From: Patagioenas fasciata
Lineage: Eukaryota; Chordata; Aves; Columbiformes; Columbidae
Reading direction: 5' to 3'
Length of the DNA: 64,000 bases
Assembly (NCBI RefSeq): GCF_037038585.1
Contig: NC_092520.1
Location: forward strand, 149,295,104 to 149,359,103
Position numbers and translations under genes: made by a program
Shown: piece after piece, positions 1-12,261 of the stretch
How positions within the stretch are numbered: the stretch's first letter is position 1
How the letters are laid out: the number at the start of each line of letters is the position of its first letter
Notes under the pieces: model-generated
Databases searched by the model: none
What the model was told of the DNA's origin: nothing
What the model saw: the letters and a program-made list of their open reading frames with translations, nothing else

Positions 1-1377
1 TGGAGCATTCTACAGCACAAGGACATGCTATGTAACAGCATTTGTAATGGCTGGCAGTTTTTCAAGGTTGGGTATATTAAACTAGATTCCTATGTCTATT
101 TGTTTGCTAATATACTGAAAAAGCCTGTTTTCCTTTTTTCTTTTTTTTTTTTTCTTCCATCTCCTGCTGTAGAGCCCATGAGCAACAGAAGCCAGTGGAT
201 GCCTGTCTCTCAACAAAATTACTTCTATTGAGGAACCTAAAACATAGATTGGGACTTTAATGTCAGCACGAGCAAGAACTTCAGGACGATTGTGTGACAA
301 GGGAGAAAGAGGCTGGAAAACTCAGACAGCTAGAAAGTAACCTGAAAACAATTTAGCATGCTCAACAACTGAAAGTACCTATCAGTGGAGACTGAGTAAT
401 GGCAAAAATTTCCTGTCCTATCCCATTTTCAATTTAAGTCCAAGAAAGAACCCATAAGTAGTCTAGCAGCTTTTCAGGATAGATAAAACAAACAAAATGC
501 CTAGCCCCATAGACAGACTTTGAGCAGTCAATACTATGCAATGAACTGAACCCATCCTTGCTGGCCAGAAGTAGGACACTTCTTGCGAGACGGTGACTGG
601 AGGTGCTTCCTACTGCCTCATCAGGAGGTGACTGCAGAGCAGCTACCTTACCAGCATGGAATATATCTCACATGTGAATAGTTCCCTGCTTTTTTGCCTT
701 ATTGTATGACTTTTGTCTACGTTTCTCAAATGGCATTTTTCCCGTGGTGATGGTGTGTTTGAATTTGCTTCTAGTTGTGCTATGAAACACTCTGCAGCCT
801 CCTGTGGTCCACCAGAGCCCCGGACCTGTGGCAAAGGTGCTGCTCCACTCCACTGGCCCTGCTGCTTTCAGTGTTGAATACCTGATACTCAGGGTTCAAG
901 GTCAAGTCAGTTGTCCAGTTGTTCAGTCAAGCTGTACAACCACTTCTCTCTAAAATGACCTTCTTGACCCAAGCTTCAAGAATGTACTAGCTTTCAAGAT
1001 GCCTTTATGGGCTTTCTGGAGTTGTTCCATGCAGAAGTTCTCAAAAAATAAGTGAAAATAGAACTGTCCTAAGCTGTAGCCTGGATAAAAATGGCTGTTA
1101 TGTAAATTCTGAAGCTTGAAACAAGCCTGAAGTAAGTTTGAGTTTTGTAGGATTATGATGAACGAGGTCTAGCCTGGTAGAATAAGAATGTAGTAGCTTT
1201 GCTAATTGGTTTGTCTTCTAATTGAATACACCTTTTTCTAAATTGACTCTCACTCATGATACACCCTTTCAATGGGAGTCATATGTTATCTAGGAATTGT
1301 CCTAGTACCCACTGAAATACCATATAAAAGTTACTAATAAAGCTGAATTTTATGCTCTATATTCTTACTCTTCCTAG
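1..1377. other. Left-edge non-coding sequence upstream of the first recognised exon
   Basis: AT-rich sequence with a T-rich run near 138-158. I recognise no coding exon. If the downstream relic has the full ovochymase layout, a first protease domain should precede the first CUB domain. I see no GDSGGP-like or TAAHC-like exon here, so that part is either left of the window or eroded past recognition. Confidence 0.4.
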
Positions 1378-1516
1378 GACAAAAACTTGGCAGTGCCTTA
1401 AAAAGTCCCAAGGAGATGAGCTCGGAGTTGTCACAATGCACGGATGTCATCCTTACAAATTGGGAAGCGAACATCCAGTCACCAGGCTGCCCCATGAGAT
1501 GTGCAAATGCTGCCAG
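1378..1516 (+). pseudogene. CUB1 exon a of the ovochymase-like relic
   Basis: A strong acceptor (pyrimidine tract ending TTCCTAG) and donor (CCAG|GTGAGC) flank 139 nt that are open in the phase entering with 2 bases and leaving with 2. The peptide contains CTDVILTNWEANIQSPG, the usual CUB start (Cys, hydrophobic strand, then an I-x-SP turn). The conserved tyrosines of the SPxYPxxY motif are replaced by Cys (SPGCPMRC), a first sign of decay. The last two bases join the next exon to complete a Ser codon. Confidence 0.65.
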
Positions 1517-2122
1517 GTGAGCACCCGAGTTATTCTGGCTTTTGAAACTCACATGAAAATCTGTAAACATCTGTGATGTGGTTTTCAATAAATCTATAGA
1601 TGGTACTTCAGTGCATTTCAGAAAATTGGGCAAGTTCCCCAAAGGGAGTTATGAAAGTTTGGGGACACCAGTATGTTCTTTCCAGCAAGCAGTAGACAAT
1701 CTGACATCTCTGGGCAAAGCTCTCATCTTAAAACATGTCAGAGGCCTGAATATGGTGTAACTGAGGGGTTAACAATGGCAATGATAAACTACGTCACTAA
1801 AAATCTTCTGGCACTTTCATCTCTTTCCTTTTCTTCCTCCTTTATCATGCTTAGTTAGGATGAGAGATAACTTTCCATTCACATGGCAATAGCATAGACT
1901 TCTAAACTGTTTGAAGGCTTAACTTCAGAACTAATGAATAATATGACTGAAATAGATTTGGACCAGTATCCCCTCTTTGATTTTTTTTTTTATTTTCCTC
2001 TTTTTAATGGGCATTAGAATTCCTTTTGCCTTTGCTCACGTTTTGATAGCTATCTCTAGGAAATAAGAGCCAATTGTAAAATATGCTGGCATTGTGACTT
2101 TGTTCTTTGCTTTGTGCTGCAG

Positions 2123-2262
2123 CCATCATTGGAGAATTGTAGCCTGATTAAAATCCATTATTCAGCTTGAAGTCCTGGACATCTGGACTGAAAGAAATCT
2201 GTCTCATTTTCATGACCAGTTCATGGAGTATGAAGGATTTGGACTAACCATAGAGCTGATAG
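2123..2262 (+). pseudogene. CUB1 exon b, carrying an in-frame TGA
   Basis: The acceptor is TGTGCTGCAG and the donor is GATAG|GTGAGA. The frame dictated by the preceding exon reads HHWRIVA, stop, LKSIIQLEVLDIW and ends FGLTIELIG, the CUB core pattern (C-x-W-R-I, then alternating hydrophobics, then a glycine-rich end). The cysteine expected before W-R-I is His. The TGA lies about 24 nt into the exon where a Pro is common in CUB domains. Everything after it stays open in the same frame, so the stop is an isolated lesion rather than evidence of a wrong frame. Confidence 0.62.
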
Positions 2263-2686
2263 GTGAGAAAGAGCTCACCTTAATGCTGGGGCGAGAGAAA
2301 CAGAGGAGCTGAACTAAGTTTCGTCTGCAGACAGACAGGGAGTTTTACATGGCACACTTCCACACTCCAGAAGGGATTTCTGATAATGGTTGGAGCTACT
2401 TCAGCCAGCTCAGTATCTTTCCCTTCCTAGAAATACCGTTCCAGCTGCATGTATTGGATGTGAGGTCCTAATAATGGCATGGCTGTGCCTCGGAAAAAAA
2501 AACGTGAGTCTGTCTGGGTCCTTCTTTCCCAGGCTTAAACTTGCAGTGTGACACCTCACTGTGTGTGTCTGCAGCCATGTGCCAAAGACAAGGCAGAAGG
2601 TCAAAATGATGGGGCCAAGGGAAGGGAAGCTTTTCCCTACCACCCTGCTGAGCAAGAAGAGGCATCTACAGTATAAGAAGGATATA

Positions 2687-3152
2687 AAGCTACTGGAGAA
2701 TGTCCAGAGGAGGGCCACGAAGCTGGTGAAGGATTTGGAGGGGAAGATGTATGAGGAGCAGCTAAAGTCACTGGGTTTGTTCAGCCTGGAGGAGACTGAG
2801 GGGAGACCTCAGGGTGGCTACAGCTTCCTCACAAGGGGAGGAGGAGGGGCAGGCGCTGATCTCTTCTCTCTGGCCACCAATGACAGAACCCGAGGGAATG
2901 GCAGGAAGATGTGCCAGGGGAGGTTTATGTTGTACATTAGGAAAAGGTTCTTCACCCAGAGGGTGCTGGAGCACTGGAACAGGCTCCCCAGGGAGGTGTC
3001 ACAGCCCCAAGCCTGACAGTGTTCAAGAAGAGACTGGACAAGCCCTCAGACACATGGTGTGAACTGTGGGGTTGTCCTGTGCAGGGACAGGAGTTGGACT
3101 CAATGATCCCTGTGGATCCCTTCTAACTCAGGACATTTTGTGTCTATGATCC
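2687..3152 (+). mobile_element. CR1 LINE 3' fragment
   Basis: Contains the CR1 reverse transcriptase C-terminal coding remnant ([41 protein letters not shown]) and runs to the CR1 3' end (GTTGGACTCAATGATCC and a GTGTCTATGAT tail). It is 5'-truncated, as usual. It lies in an intron of the ovochymase-like relic, between CUB1 exons b and c, in the same orientation as the gene. Confidence 0.9.
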
Positions 3153-3745
3153 TCCCCACCCTGACTAACAAGCATTGACTTGGTTTGGTAGGATATTGCT
3201 GGGGAAATTAAACCACACAAGTATGTTCTGTGCATGAAGGAGAAAGCATAGACGGGAAACTTAAACTGCTAAAACACCTGTGGCACTGAAGGACCTTGTA
3301 TCCATGTCTTAGTTATGTGAGACTCTCAAGGTGACTTATTCCCTGGGGAATATGGATGTCCCACAGTCTTGTGAGCTTTGCATAGTGTCTTGCACAAAGG
3401 AGCCTGAAGTGGGGGCTTCCTGTCAGAGAAGGAATTTCTTCTGACCAGAGTAGTCCAGGCAGTGGGGACTTGCTGCTGGAGATTTATAGTGGTTATAATG
3501 GGTGTCTTTAACTATATGTCTGTTTGAAGAAGGTCCTCATTCTGCTTACAAGTACAGAAAGCTGTCTTCTGGCCATGTCTGTGGTCTAATGTATGAATTC
3601 AAAGCTGAATGACATCAGGATTTTGTGTTAAAAGGTTTTTAGAAAGGGAAATCCTTTCTGACATTTTGAAAGACTGTGCCTTATAGCCCTCAAGAGAAAA
3701 AGGGGAAATTGGAAGGCTCATCTTCTACCCTGGTCTACTTTCCAG

Positions 3746-3880
3746 GCAACTTCTGTAACGATGCTTCCATCTATCCCATAAAATCTCGATGTTCAGTGGT
3801 GACAGTGACCTTTCTTTCCAGGGCTGAAGTAGGCATGAAAGGCTCTCTCTTGACTTACGCTACTCAAGAAACAGTGTCTG
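3746..3880 (+). pseudogene. CUB1 exon c
   Basis: The acceptor CTACTTTCCAG and donor GTCTG|GTAAGT bound 135 nt that enter and leave in phase 1. Exon b ends in phase 1, so the join reads ELIG-NFCNDASIYPIKSRC. The peptide continues SVVTVTFLSRAEVGMKG, matching the second half of a CUB domain (F-C-G, then S-x-x-V-x-V-x-F, then a G-F-like turn). The Gly after the conserved Cys is Asn and the usual KGF is KGS. This exon has no stop codon. Confidence 0.65.
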
Positions 3881-4979
3881 GTAAGTCTATTATGATTTTG
3901 GGGTGAGGGTAGAGAAGTAGAGCCTAAAGTATGACTGTTATATAAAACAAGCAAGCAAACAAAACAAAACCCAACCCAAACATAAAACTATCTGTTCTGA
4001 AAATAAATGGTTATTAAGAGATCTATTAGTGATGTTGAGTGCTGATGATTAAATGCATAAGTAGTGATCCAGTTACTGTGTTCATTCCCCGCTATAAACC
4101 TTTAAAAAAGTGATGCTAATGTAGCTGTTGCTAAGTTAGTGCCTCTTAATCTCCTCTTAGTCTTCTCCAGGCTAAACAATATGCCCCTTTCTATTCTGCT
4201 GAGCAAAACTAGAATCCTGTCTCCATGGTCAATCTGTTATTATTTCTACCATCTCTTTTCTGCTTTTTCACCTAGTAGGCAATACTGCTGTGGGCTGCTA
4301 CCGTTCCCATTGCTCTTCGCCAAACCTCATCTCCACCACACACCCAGGGAGCTACACAGTTAATTGGGCTTTAAGTTTAAAAAACAAAGGAAACCACTCT
4401 CGCTTTCTTGCTTCCCACGCCAGGGTACAGCTTGTGACACGGATGCACTGTTTTCTCTGTGAATAGCACTGGCCTGGCACCTTTAAGCAGATTGATACTT
4501 TGAAGCCTCAGATCAAAGAAACTTGGAGCTGGAGAGATGCATCCAGTCTGACTCCTCTGTTTTCATGGAAGCAAACCATTTTGCATTTCTAGTGACTTGA
4601 ACCACGTCTAATCTCCTCCCATCCCGCTTTCTCTTGTCTTACTTGTGCTCATCACTGCTGAGTGAAAGAGCACATCTGCTTCTCTATGTTTCAGGCAAGT
4701 ATGTTGGGCTTCAGAGGTAAATCGTAGCAATTAAATTTCTCATATTAAAATTCAGATTCAGACTTTACAGCACCATCAACAGAGATCTGTCTGCTTTTTC
4801 ATGTATGCACACATTTCCAAGTTGCACTTGAAGCCCTAGCTCTGAAAACTAGGAGGTGTTCTTTTCCATTCAACCACAGACTGGCTCTAAACTCCTCTTG
4901 GCTCAGGCTCTCCTCCCCAGAACAGCCCTGTAACCTCTTCTGTGTTTGTGTGCCTCAGGTAAGGCAGCGCTTTCCTTTC

Positions 4980-5013
4980 AGGTCTGGAACCTGGAAATAT
5001 GAAGGCTGCTGAC
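4980..5013 (+). pseudogene. Possible interdomain linker exon (weak)
   Basis: A good acceptor (GCTTTCCTTTCAG) is followed by sequence that continues the exon c phase as GLEPGNMKAADKEK. A short hydrophilic linker is expected here, between CUB1 and CUB2. No convincing donor follows and the frame stops about 60 nt on. It fits by position and phase only. Confidence 0.25.
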
Positions 5014-6154
5014 AAAGAAAAGACTGGTTTTAACTTTGCACAAAACTAGTGAGAGGAAAGGAGTAAAAAGCCTGATTTAAAAAAATAATAATAAAAAAAT
5101 TAAAGTACCCCACCTCCTTTTATGTACATTCTGTATTTATGGCTTGGGAATTAACCTCTGTCATAGTTAAGTGTGAGCATTCGAGCACGAGACTATCACC
5201 AGCAGCATTAGCCATGTCAGTACTAAATGTACTTTCTTCATTCACCACATCCCTATTTTGCCATATTTACTTTTGGTTCCTGCTGTCAGAGCTGCTATGT
5301 ATGCTTGGAGAAGGGAATAGCTACTTGAAGGGGAAAATAAAACAACACTCTACCAACAAACCCAAACCTTAGCAAATTCCAGTAATGTCAAATATGTTGG
5401 ATGTGAGATCCTCGAACCTGCCTCTGCTTTTTGTATAAGGACTGGAACTTAAGCCAGGTTGACCAGCCTGCCTGAAGCACGTTCCCAGCTGTTCAGCCAC
5501 AGGGACCCTCAAGGTGGAAGTTTAAAAGCCTCATGAAGTTTCTACACCATTTGTGTTTCCAGCAGGTTCGGTCTCCTCTCTCTCATCACCCCAGGAAGTG
5601 TGTTGTAATCACTGCTGCCTTTTCACCCTGGTAAACTGGGGGGTGATATTAGATAGGCATTGGCTATGTAGCATTTTATTTACAGAATTCCTGAAAACAA
5701 TGCAAAGTATTCCAGAAAAATATGTAATTAAAGGGTTAATATGCCTACAACCTGCTATTCTACATTTTGATCAGCTTTGTGGCTACTATAAATGCAAGGC
5801 GAAAGGAATATCTATGTAAATATTTTAGGAGCAGTTAATGGATTTTTAAGTTTTAATTTGGCCCATTAGGAAAGGTTGCTCCAAGTGATCCTGTATGTAG
5901 GGTCTCAATGCCCAACCTGTAGGTCATTCTTCAGAGTTCAAGTTGTTTCCCAAGTCTATAGGCCTTTTCCTGGTTGAAAAGTTCTCTGTAAAGAGCATGT
6001 AGAATTTGTGCTTTGAAGCCATGCAAATGTTCACTCCAACCAACAGAACTTAAACCACAAAGCTAAGATCTTTCTTCAATATTAATAGGCCTGCTTAAAC
6101 AAATTGATGAAGTAACAGGTTTTTCTTTGTGATATGCTTGTTTTCTCTTTTAAG

Positions 6155-6222
6155 AGTGCCTAGGCTTTGATCTAATCCCAGTTGGAGCCACTGAAATAAC
6201 TTCTCCCTGGCATTTACCCTGA
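6155..6222 (+). pseudogene. CUB2 exon a remnant with in-frame TGA
   Basis: After the acceptor TTCTCTTTTAAG the phase-1 frame reads CLGFDLIPVGATEITSPWHLP, stop, NAEPHW. This mirrors CUB1 exon a (Cys, about 12 residues, then E-I-T-S-P). The TGA falls in the segment that is normally Y-P-x-x-Y. I see no GT donor near the expected end, so the right border is approximate. The middle exon of CUB2 (expected between about 6.25 and 7.15 kb) was not found. Confidence 0.5.
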
Positions 6223-7156
6223 AATGCTGAACCGCACTGGGACAATTTATTCTACTTCAGGAAATAAGCTGAAGGCCATGCTTAAAGATTTTGTAACTGA
6301 GGGTGCAAGGGTTTGCATTTGCAATCATCAGAGTGTTTGTGGTGGACCACATCTCTCTTCAAGGCCTCTGGGAGGCTGAACTACATGTTCATCTACTGTC
6401 TTCCTTTTCTGCCCCCTTTTATTGAATGAGGGTGACCGTCATGGGATGTGGGAGGCAAAGGAGGAGGACAACACCATCTGATTAGTGCCTGTAAGGCAGG
6501 GCCAAGAGACAGCAAGCTTCCTGAGAGCCATTGAGAGCAGCTCTTGTTGCCCAGGGTTTCTTTGGTGGAAGTGTCCTGGGCTCATCAGCTCTTGGCTTCC
6601 AGCATCATGGCTGTGTCTGGGAGGATACTTGTAATAATCCTTCTCTTAAAACCTTTATTTTCTTAACTCTTTGTATCTTGGTACTTGTCTCACTCTGGGT
6701 CTGAAATAATTTGAGCAGATGCTGCCGTGAGTACTAAAGCTGCCTCGGGCCATATAGACATCAGGGTCTTAGCGAATGTTTCAGGAACGGCTTCGTGCAT
6801 TACTTGTTCTCCCATTGTCTCCCCCCTTTCTCGTCCGTGTACGTAGACATGTAGAGAACTGTTTATTGAAGTAATGCCAACAAAGTATGAGAGATGCACT
6901 CGTATAGAGTATAAGAATAATTTGACCATTGCACTAAGTGTCACCTCTTCAGCCTGGATAGGGAATGATACTGCATAGGCCACTAGAGATGTAGCTCCTG
7001 AGAAACCTCAGAGAAGTTCTGGCATCCACTAATACCTCTGAGTATCAAAAGGCTTGGATTAAAACATCCATCCCTGGAAAAAAAAAGTGTAGGGACTGTG
7101 TCTCAGACTGCTTGGCAATGACTACAACTGCAGTATCTTCTTCTTCCCCCCACCAG

Positions 7157-7321
7157 CAATCTTATGTGGCCAGAAAATATCTCTTAGCGTGTTCTCCAGC
7201 AGCAGCTTCCTGATCCTGCCTTTTAAAACTGATGAATCTGTGGGATACAGAGGCTTCAAAATCCTTCTTGAAGAGTTGTATCAGCAGCCAACACAAAGTG
7301 AACTGGAAGGCAGCAGCCCAT
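7157..7321 (+). pseudogene. CUB2 exon c
   Basis: This is the best preserved CUB exon. The acceptor is CCCCCCACCAG and the donor is CCCAT|GTAAGT; 165 nt are fully open and in phase. The peptide reads ILCGQKISLSVFSSSSFLIL and then FKTDESVGYRGFKILLEEL, an almost textbook CUB second half: L-C-G, S-S-S-x-F-x-I, F-x-T-D-x-S and R-G-F-K. The exon enters and leaves in phase 1, like CUB1 exon c. Confidence 0.7.
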
Positions 7322-7994
7322 GTAAGTAAGGCTTTGGGTCTTCCCCTGCCTGTGCCACGAAGCAATCCTGTTGTTAAAATAGCATTGAAAGTTACAGACG
7401 AGGACATTTGTGACGTTTATTTGCTGAATGTGCTTCCCCTAAAGCTATTGTCTGAGATAATTTCAATATATTCTTCCATGCTCTGATGCACCCAAAACTG
7501 CAGCAAGTTAATTTGGTGCTCACCCCAGGCACTTCACACTAGGTGGTCGTCCTTGTGTCTCTGCAGTTTTCACTGTCACCAAGCCAAAACCAGAAACGTG
7601 CCTGAGGAATGACTGTTTATTTAAACTAATTTTTGGGTTGGCTTGTTGTTACTTAAAACAGATGCTCATTGGGAGGAACAATTGGTCTCAGCATGTAAGT
7701 GACCTCAGATTAATTAATAACCACTGTCTGGAACCTGACACCACATAAACAGGATGCAGAATACCAAACAGTTTAACCCATCTGTGCTAACTTTCGCTTG
7801 AAAGCTTGGCTGCTCTTACTGAAGGGCCATGCCTTTTCCCAGGGGAAGGCAAGGGGAGCCTGTTATGAAAAGGCTAGTTCCCATGGTGTTGTACCTCATC
7901 CCTTAAAATTATCAATCAGTTTCTCTGAACTAGCTCTACCAATGACAAACTTTTAATGGACTTAATTTCTGTTAAATTTTTTTTTCTTCCCTAG

Positions 7995-8027
7995 ACTCAT
8001 CCTCTGTATCACTAATTTCCGAGGAAA
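7995..8027 (+). pseudogene. 33-nt linker micro-exon between CUB2 and the protease domain
   Basis: Flanked by a T-rich tract ending TTCCCTAG and by GAAA|GTAAGT. It is open in the inherited phase (Y-S-S-S-V-S-L-I-S-E-E) and leaves in phase 1, exactly what the next protease exon needs. It has no domain content of its own. The evidence is the phase fit on both sides plus two good splice sites. Confidence 0.5.
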
Positions 8028-8645
8028 GTAAGTACGGTTCGCTTCTGGTTTCATTTTTTTCCTTTCTCATGTTAACACCCCTTGTGATCAGTGAAAGCTG
8101 CTGGTGGTGGGATACAGGTTCCTTACACATTGTTCAATTTGCTATTACTGGAGATGGCTTGGAACACTTTAGTGAACTAATTCTGGAAAATGGAGACTTA
8201 CTGTAATGGAAACACTTCATAAATATCAGTCTTGACTAAAAAAAAGGGTCAGGAAATGCTTCTCACCTGCAGAATGTGACTTTCTGAAAGATCTGTGGAG
8301 ACATGCTCAGCCAGGACATTGCCAGCCTGTACACATCTGGAACAACAAAGTTCAGGTCCTTCCTCAGCTGGTATTAGTTCTGGTCTTTATTTTTTTGGTA
8401 TAGCATGTGTGGAAAACTTCTGTTATTTTGAAGAGAAAATTAAAGTGTTCCCCAGTCTCTACAATACAGATGCTTCAATCCCACCAGTGGGCTATTGTGG
8501 AACCTTTGGTGGACACAGCTGTCCAGAATGAGTCTGGTGCTTGTTTGGTGTATTAGTCCACCCAGCTGTGACAAAATAATTCCAGAGAAATACAGAATTC
8601 CAGTGGTGGATCCACAACCTGTGCTGCTGTCTGCAACACATACAG

Positions 8646-8801
8646 AATCTCCATGTGGGAAGGCCAGGATGGATGAAAGTGGTTGATCAACCCTCATGTC
8701 CTGGTCCTGGCTGGCCAGCCTGCAGTCTGAGAGCCACACTTCTGTTGAGGCTTTCTAATTGATGAAAAATGTGTCCTGACAGCTGTACCCTGCAAACCCA
8801 G
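8646..8801 (+). pseudogene. Protease 'His' exon: frameshift, stops, His57 to Pro
   Basis: Acceptor ACATACAG, donor CCCAG|GTAGGC. The exon begins SPCGKARMDESG and then stops. The same frame continues SWSWLASLQSESH, like the W-P-W-x-x-S-L-Q of S1A proteases. After a 2-base insertion (a CACAC stretch) another frame reads C, stop, GFLIDEKCVLTAVPCKP. The ancestral pattern is C-G-G-x-L-I-x-x-x-x-V-L-T-A-A-H-C, so A-H-C has become V-P-C and the catalytic His is lost. Exon length (156) is 2 nt over the 154 that the flanking phases require, which independently supports the insertion. Confidence 0.68.
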
Positions 8802-9580
8802 GTAGGCAATGTCTTCTCAGCCCAGAATGCTGAGGGCTTGCAGGCCTCCAGCCAGGACAATTTCTAAACCATCTTGTCCGTCCTGGCAAATATAGATCAG
8901 TTTATTTCTTCCTACATGTCTATACACATTCAGAGCTGCCCTCCAGCAGCTTAAACCTCACATTGTAGCTTTCTGTGCTGCTAGCAGTGGTAGCAGTAGA
9001 GATGGAGTGTGGGCTTTCATGTGTATCTGGTAACTAATGTGTGCATGCAGTCCCAGGAGAGCTTGTCTTCTGCTCCCCAAAAAACTGCTGATGCCTGTAT
9101 TATGTCTCTGGCCTCCCATTATGTACTTCCTGGCCTCAAATAGGCTGAGGTACAAGATGCTACGATTGAATCTTCATCTTTTTTGTGTGTAGACACCCAT
9201 GGTTGGCGGCATAGTTCTTGAATGGTTTGTCAAACCTAGTTATACAGACCAGACCTGTAGCTTCAATGTAAGCTACATCTATGTTGGCGTCTGGTTCCTG
9301 AGGAGGCAAGTGCCTGACTGACCTCTGGACTCCCTGTGTTAATTGTAACAGCAGCAAACCTCTGGAGGTGGAAATCATAGTTTTCTCTCAGCACAGCACA
9401 AAAATCATTGGTACTTCGACCGGGATTCCCAAAAGTGTCCCTGTGATGTAAAGTTTTGAGTCTCGAAGCATTAGTTTTGCTTGGCAGCAAATGTTACAAG
9501 TGAACTTTGGATTCTTCCTGTTGTCTCAACTAGTGGTTTTTAGACTGAAAATGTATTTGTTTTCCTTCTTTCTTGCTCAG

Positions 9581-9680
9581 TGCTCGGACAGACAGAATAG
9601 TTCTGGGGAGAAAATACTTGTTTCCAAATATGAAGGATGACAACCCTATGCTTGTGGAAGCCATGCACACTGTAACTTTG
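9581..9680 (+). pseudogene. Protease exon between His and Asp regions
   Basis: The acceptor is TTCTTTCTTGCTCAG and the donor is CTTTG|GTAGGT. The phase inherited from the His exon (one base needed) gives 100 open nt: RTDRIVLGRKYLF near the start and MLVEAMHTVTL at the end. D-x-I-V-L-G-x-x-x-L is the strand following the His loop in S1A proteases. No lesion is visible in this exon. Confidence 0.55.
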
Positions 9681-11374
9681 GTAGGTTTCCTTCCAGAAAT
9701 GTTTTGGCACTCCTGGAGCTGCAGAAACCCATCAAGCCAGATATTGCCTGGAGTCCCATTGTATTCAGCTGTGCTGGGGTCAATGATTATAGTAAGACCT
9801 TGACACAGGGCACAGTGTTCAGTATGCATGTGAGGAGGGGGGTGGAAGGGAATTTGTCTGTTTTACGCACTAAGGGATGCTAAGAGTGAAATGAATAGTG
9901 CAAGCCTTTGGACAGGCTTGCTTCCTCTCATCGTGTGTAGATACAGCAAAAGGATTAGGAAAGATTCTGCTCTCTTCAACAGGCTTTGAACCAGGCTCCT
10001 CTGAACAAACTCACCTGTGCCTTTAAGGTGCAAGTGTAGGCTAGACATGATCTAGAGAATAGTAAAGATCATCTATTCCACCTGTCTTCCCAACCTGTCA
10101 CAGCTGTACTATGACCGTTAAAGTTAATGAGCCAAAAATAAGCATGCACATCCCAAAGGAGCTGTTATTTTTTCTCCATAAAAATCGGTATGCACAGCAC
10201 TAATATGTTCTGCACCTCTGCTGGTAGCAAAGTAATGTGTCTGGGATAGCAGGGGCTGAAATTAGGAGAAAAAGCTTCTAGGTTGCCTGTACCTTTTGTC
10301 TAAACCACAGAATATTCTTGTTAGACAAATAATTTGCTGCAGTATATAATTTAGATTTTCTACAATAAAGTGCAGTGCTTGGATAGAGCTGAGAGAAGTT
10401 ACTCCTTCAGTTTTTGTACAGCATGGGGCAGGACTTGGGAAGGAAAGGGGAAGAACTGAAGACAAATGTTAAGCAATGGGAAAAGGTGATCTAAAGAGAG
10501 CTGATGCACAAGAACAAAGCATGTAAACAGGGCAGCTGTATAAGCGTACGGATATTGCCATGTCCTGTTAATATTATCCACAAAGAAAATGCCACAGTCC
10601 TTCCAAGAACTGCTTAACTATGTGCACTGATGACTGGAGGTTTCTGTACTCAAGCAGTGAGGTAACCTGGGGCAAACTAGCCTGAGGGAAGTGTCTTCCC
10701 CCAACTCCATGGCTCTGTGCCTCTTTGGAGTGTCTCTTCTCTCATCTTCTCACAAACAGCCTTCAAAAAATGTTCAGTTTGACTATGCTGTAGCCTCGCA
10801 GTGGTATTAGGAGAAAGCTAGACTTGATTCATTAAAACAGCGCTCTCGGGCATCCAGCAAGTACAGCGAGGGAACATGTACATCATTAAAGCTCTGTCTC
10901 ATCTGTTTTGCAGTCTTGTTATGGGTTATTTGGAGGAGGGGGGCGGGGGAAAAGGAATGAAGCAGTGAGTTAAGAGGCAAGAAAAGCAGGGTTCTGAACA
11001 GAAGTAAGAGCAAGGAAGCTGTACCTGGTGTTGATGGGAATTTGCTTTCCAACACAGGTAGTCCTGCAGCAAAAACTCTGCTCACCAGGCAGCGGGAGGA
11101 AGGAAGAACTGCTGCAAGGTGCTTAACAGTGGGATGGGCAGAGATGGGAGCTGGCAGTGAGTACAGGTTACTCTGACATAAAAGAGCATCTATGACCTAT
11201 TGAAGGCAGTGACAACTCAAACTGGAAGCATTGCCAGGAGAGACCTTGCCCCCAACCACCCCCAAATGTCACCTGCAGCATGTGAAATGCTTTCCAGATA
11301 GAAGCCAGACTGCCTCTTCTGTCAGAAAGCTGCCACATCTGGAAAAACAAAGCCAAGGCAGATGATAAATGAGA

Positions 11375-11530
11375 GGAAACAAACTCAAGGGAGATGAGAT
11401 CACCCTCATGGTCCTTCAATGCCTGGAGCCGCTGGCACCTGTCACCCTCACCGCCCAGCATGGTGGTCAGAAACGTCCTGGTGCCTGTCTCCTTGGGACA
11501 GCTTGGTGGCTGGGGAGGAAAAACTTCTCC
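11375..11530 (+). pseudogene. Protease 'Asp' exon remnant, frame-disrupted
   Basis: One frame reads GDEITLMVLQCLEPLAPV and then GACL; a second, offset frame reads GGWGGKTSP. Together these resemble the N-D-I-T-L-L-x-L, C-L-P and T-G-W-G-K-T landmarks of S1A proteases. This suggests Glu in place of the catalytic Asp102 and a frameshift before the TGWG segment. Exon borders are not clear, so coordinates are approximate. Confidence 0.4.
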
Positions 11531-12261
11531 CCTCACCTTCAAATTGAAGAGACCTGTACCACCTCCTCATTCAAAACAGCCATGGACCCCCTTGCCAAGA
11601 CACATGGGGTATGTGTGCCTGAACGCAGCTGGAGCAGAGCTTGTCTGTGTCCTGTTTCACCAGCTCTTAGCTGAAAGTCTGGCACAGATAGCAGCAAGGA
11701 AGCACCCTACCAGCTAGAGGTTAATCTGAGAAAGCTGCTGGGGTGATGACTGACTTGGGGATACTGCCAGAAAGTTTTGCGAGTGCTCATCTCTGCCCAG
11801 CAAAAGGTTTTTGTCTCTGGTGTGCTGCCTTTGCTCTCTCTTTGGGGCTTGCCCAACCCTTCTTGGGTCTTTTGGTGATTCCTGCGAGAGACAAGGGAGA
11901 GGTATGAGGACTACAGGGGTTAATATATCGTGCACACTTCCCGCTGGTGACTGCCACCCTATTTCCGCTCCTGGCTGATGGGCTTGGTTCCCCCTGCCAG
12001 CTGCATGCCTCTCAGCTTCAGAAAGCTCTACTCCAAGCTGACTGCAAAAGCCAAAGTGGCTCCATACAGCTGTCTGGAGAGAGACTCCTTCTCCTGAAGC
12101 ATATGGAAGACTGTTTTGTGTAATATTGGATAACATGCATGCAAAGGGAAGTAATCCCCAGGCTGGGGTCTGACCTCAGAAGTGCGTTGAATAACTACCA
12201 GGAGCAGTGACAGAGCTGTGATTCCTACATCTGCAGCCTCCCTGACTGTTGCATTTCGCAG

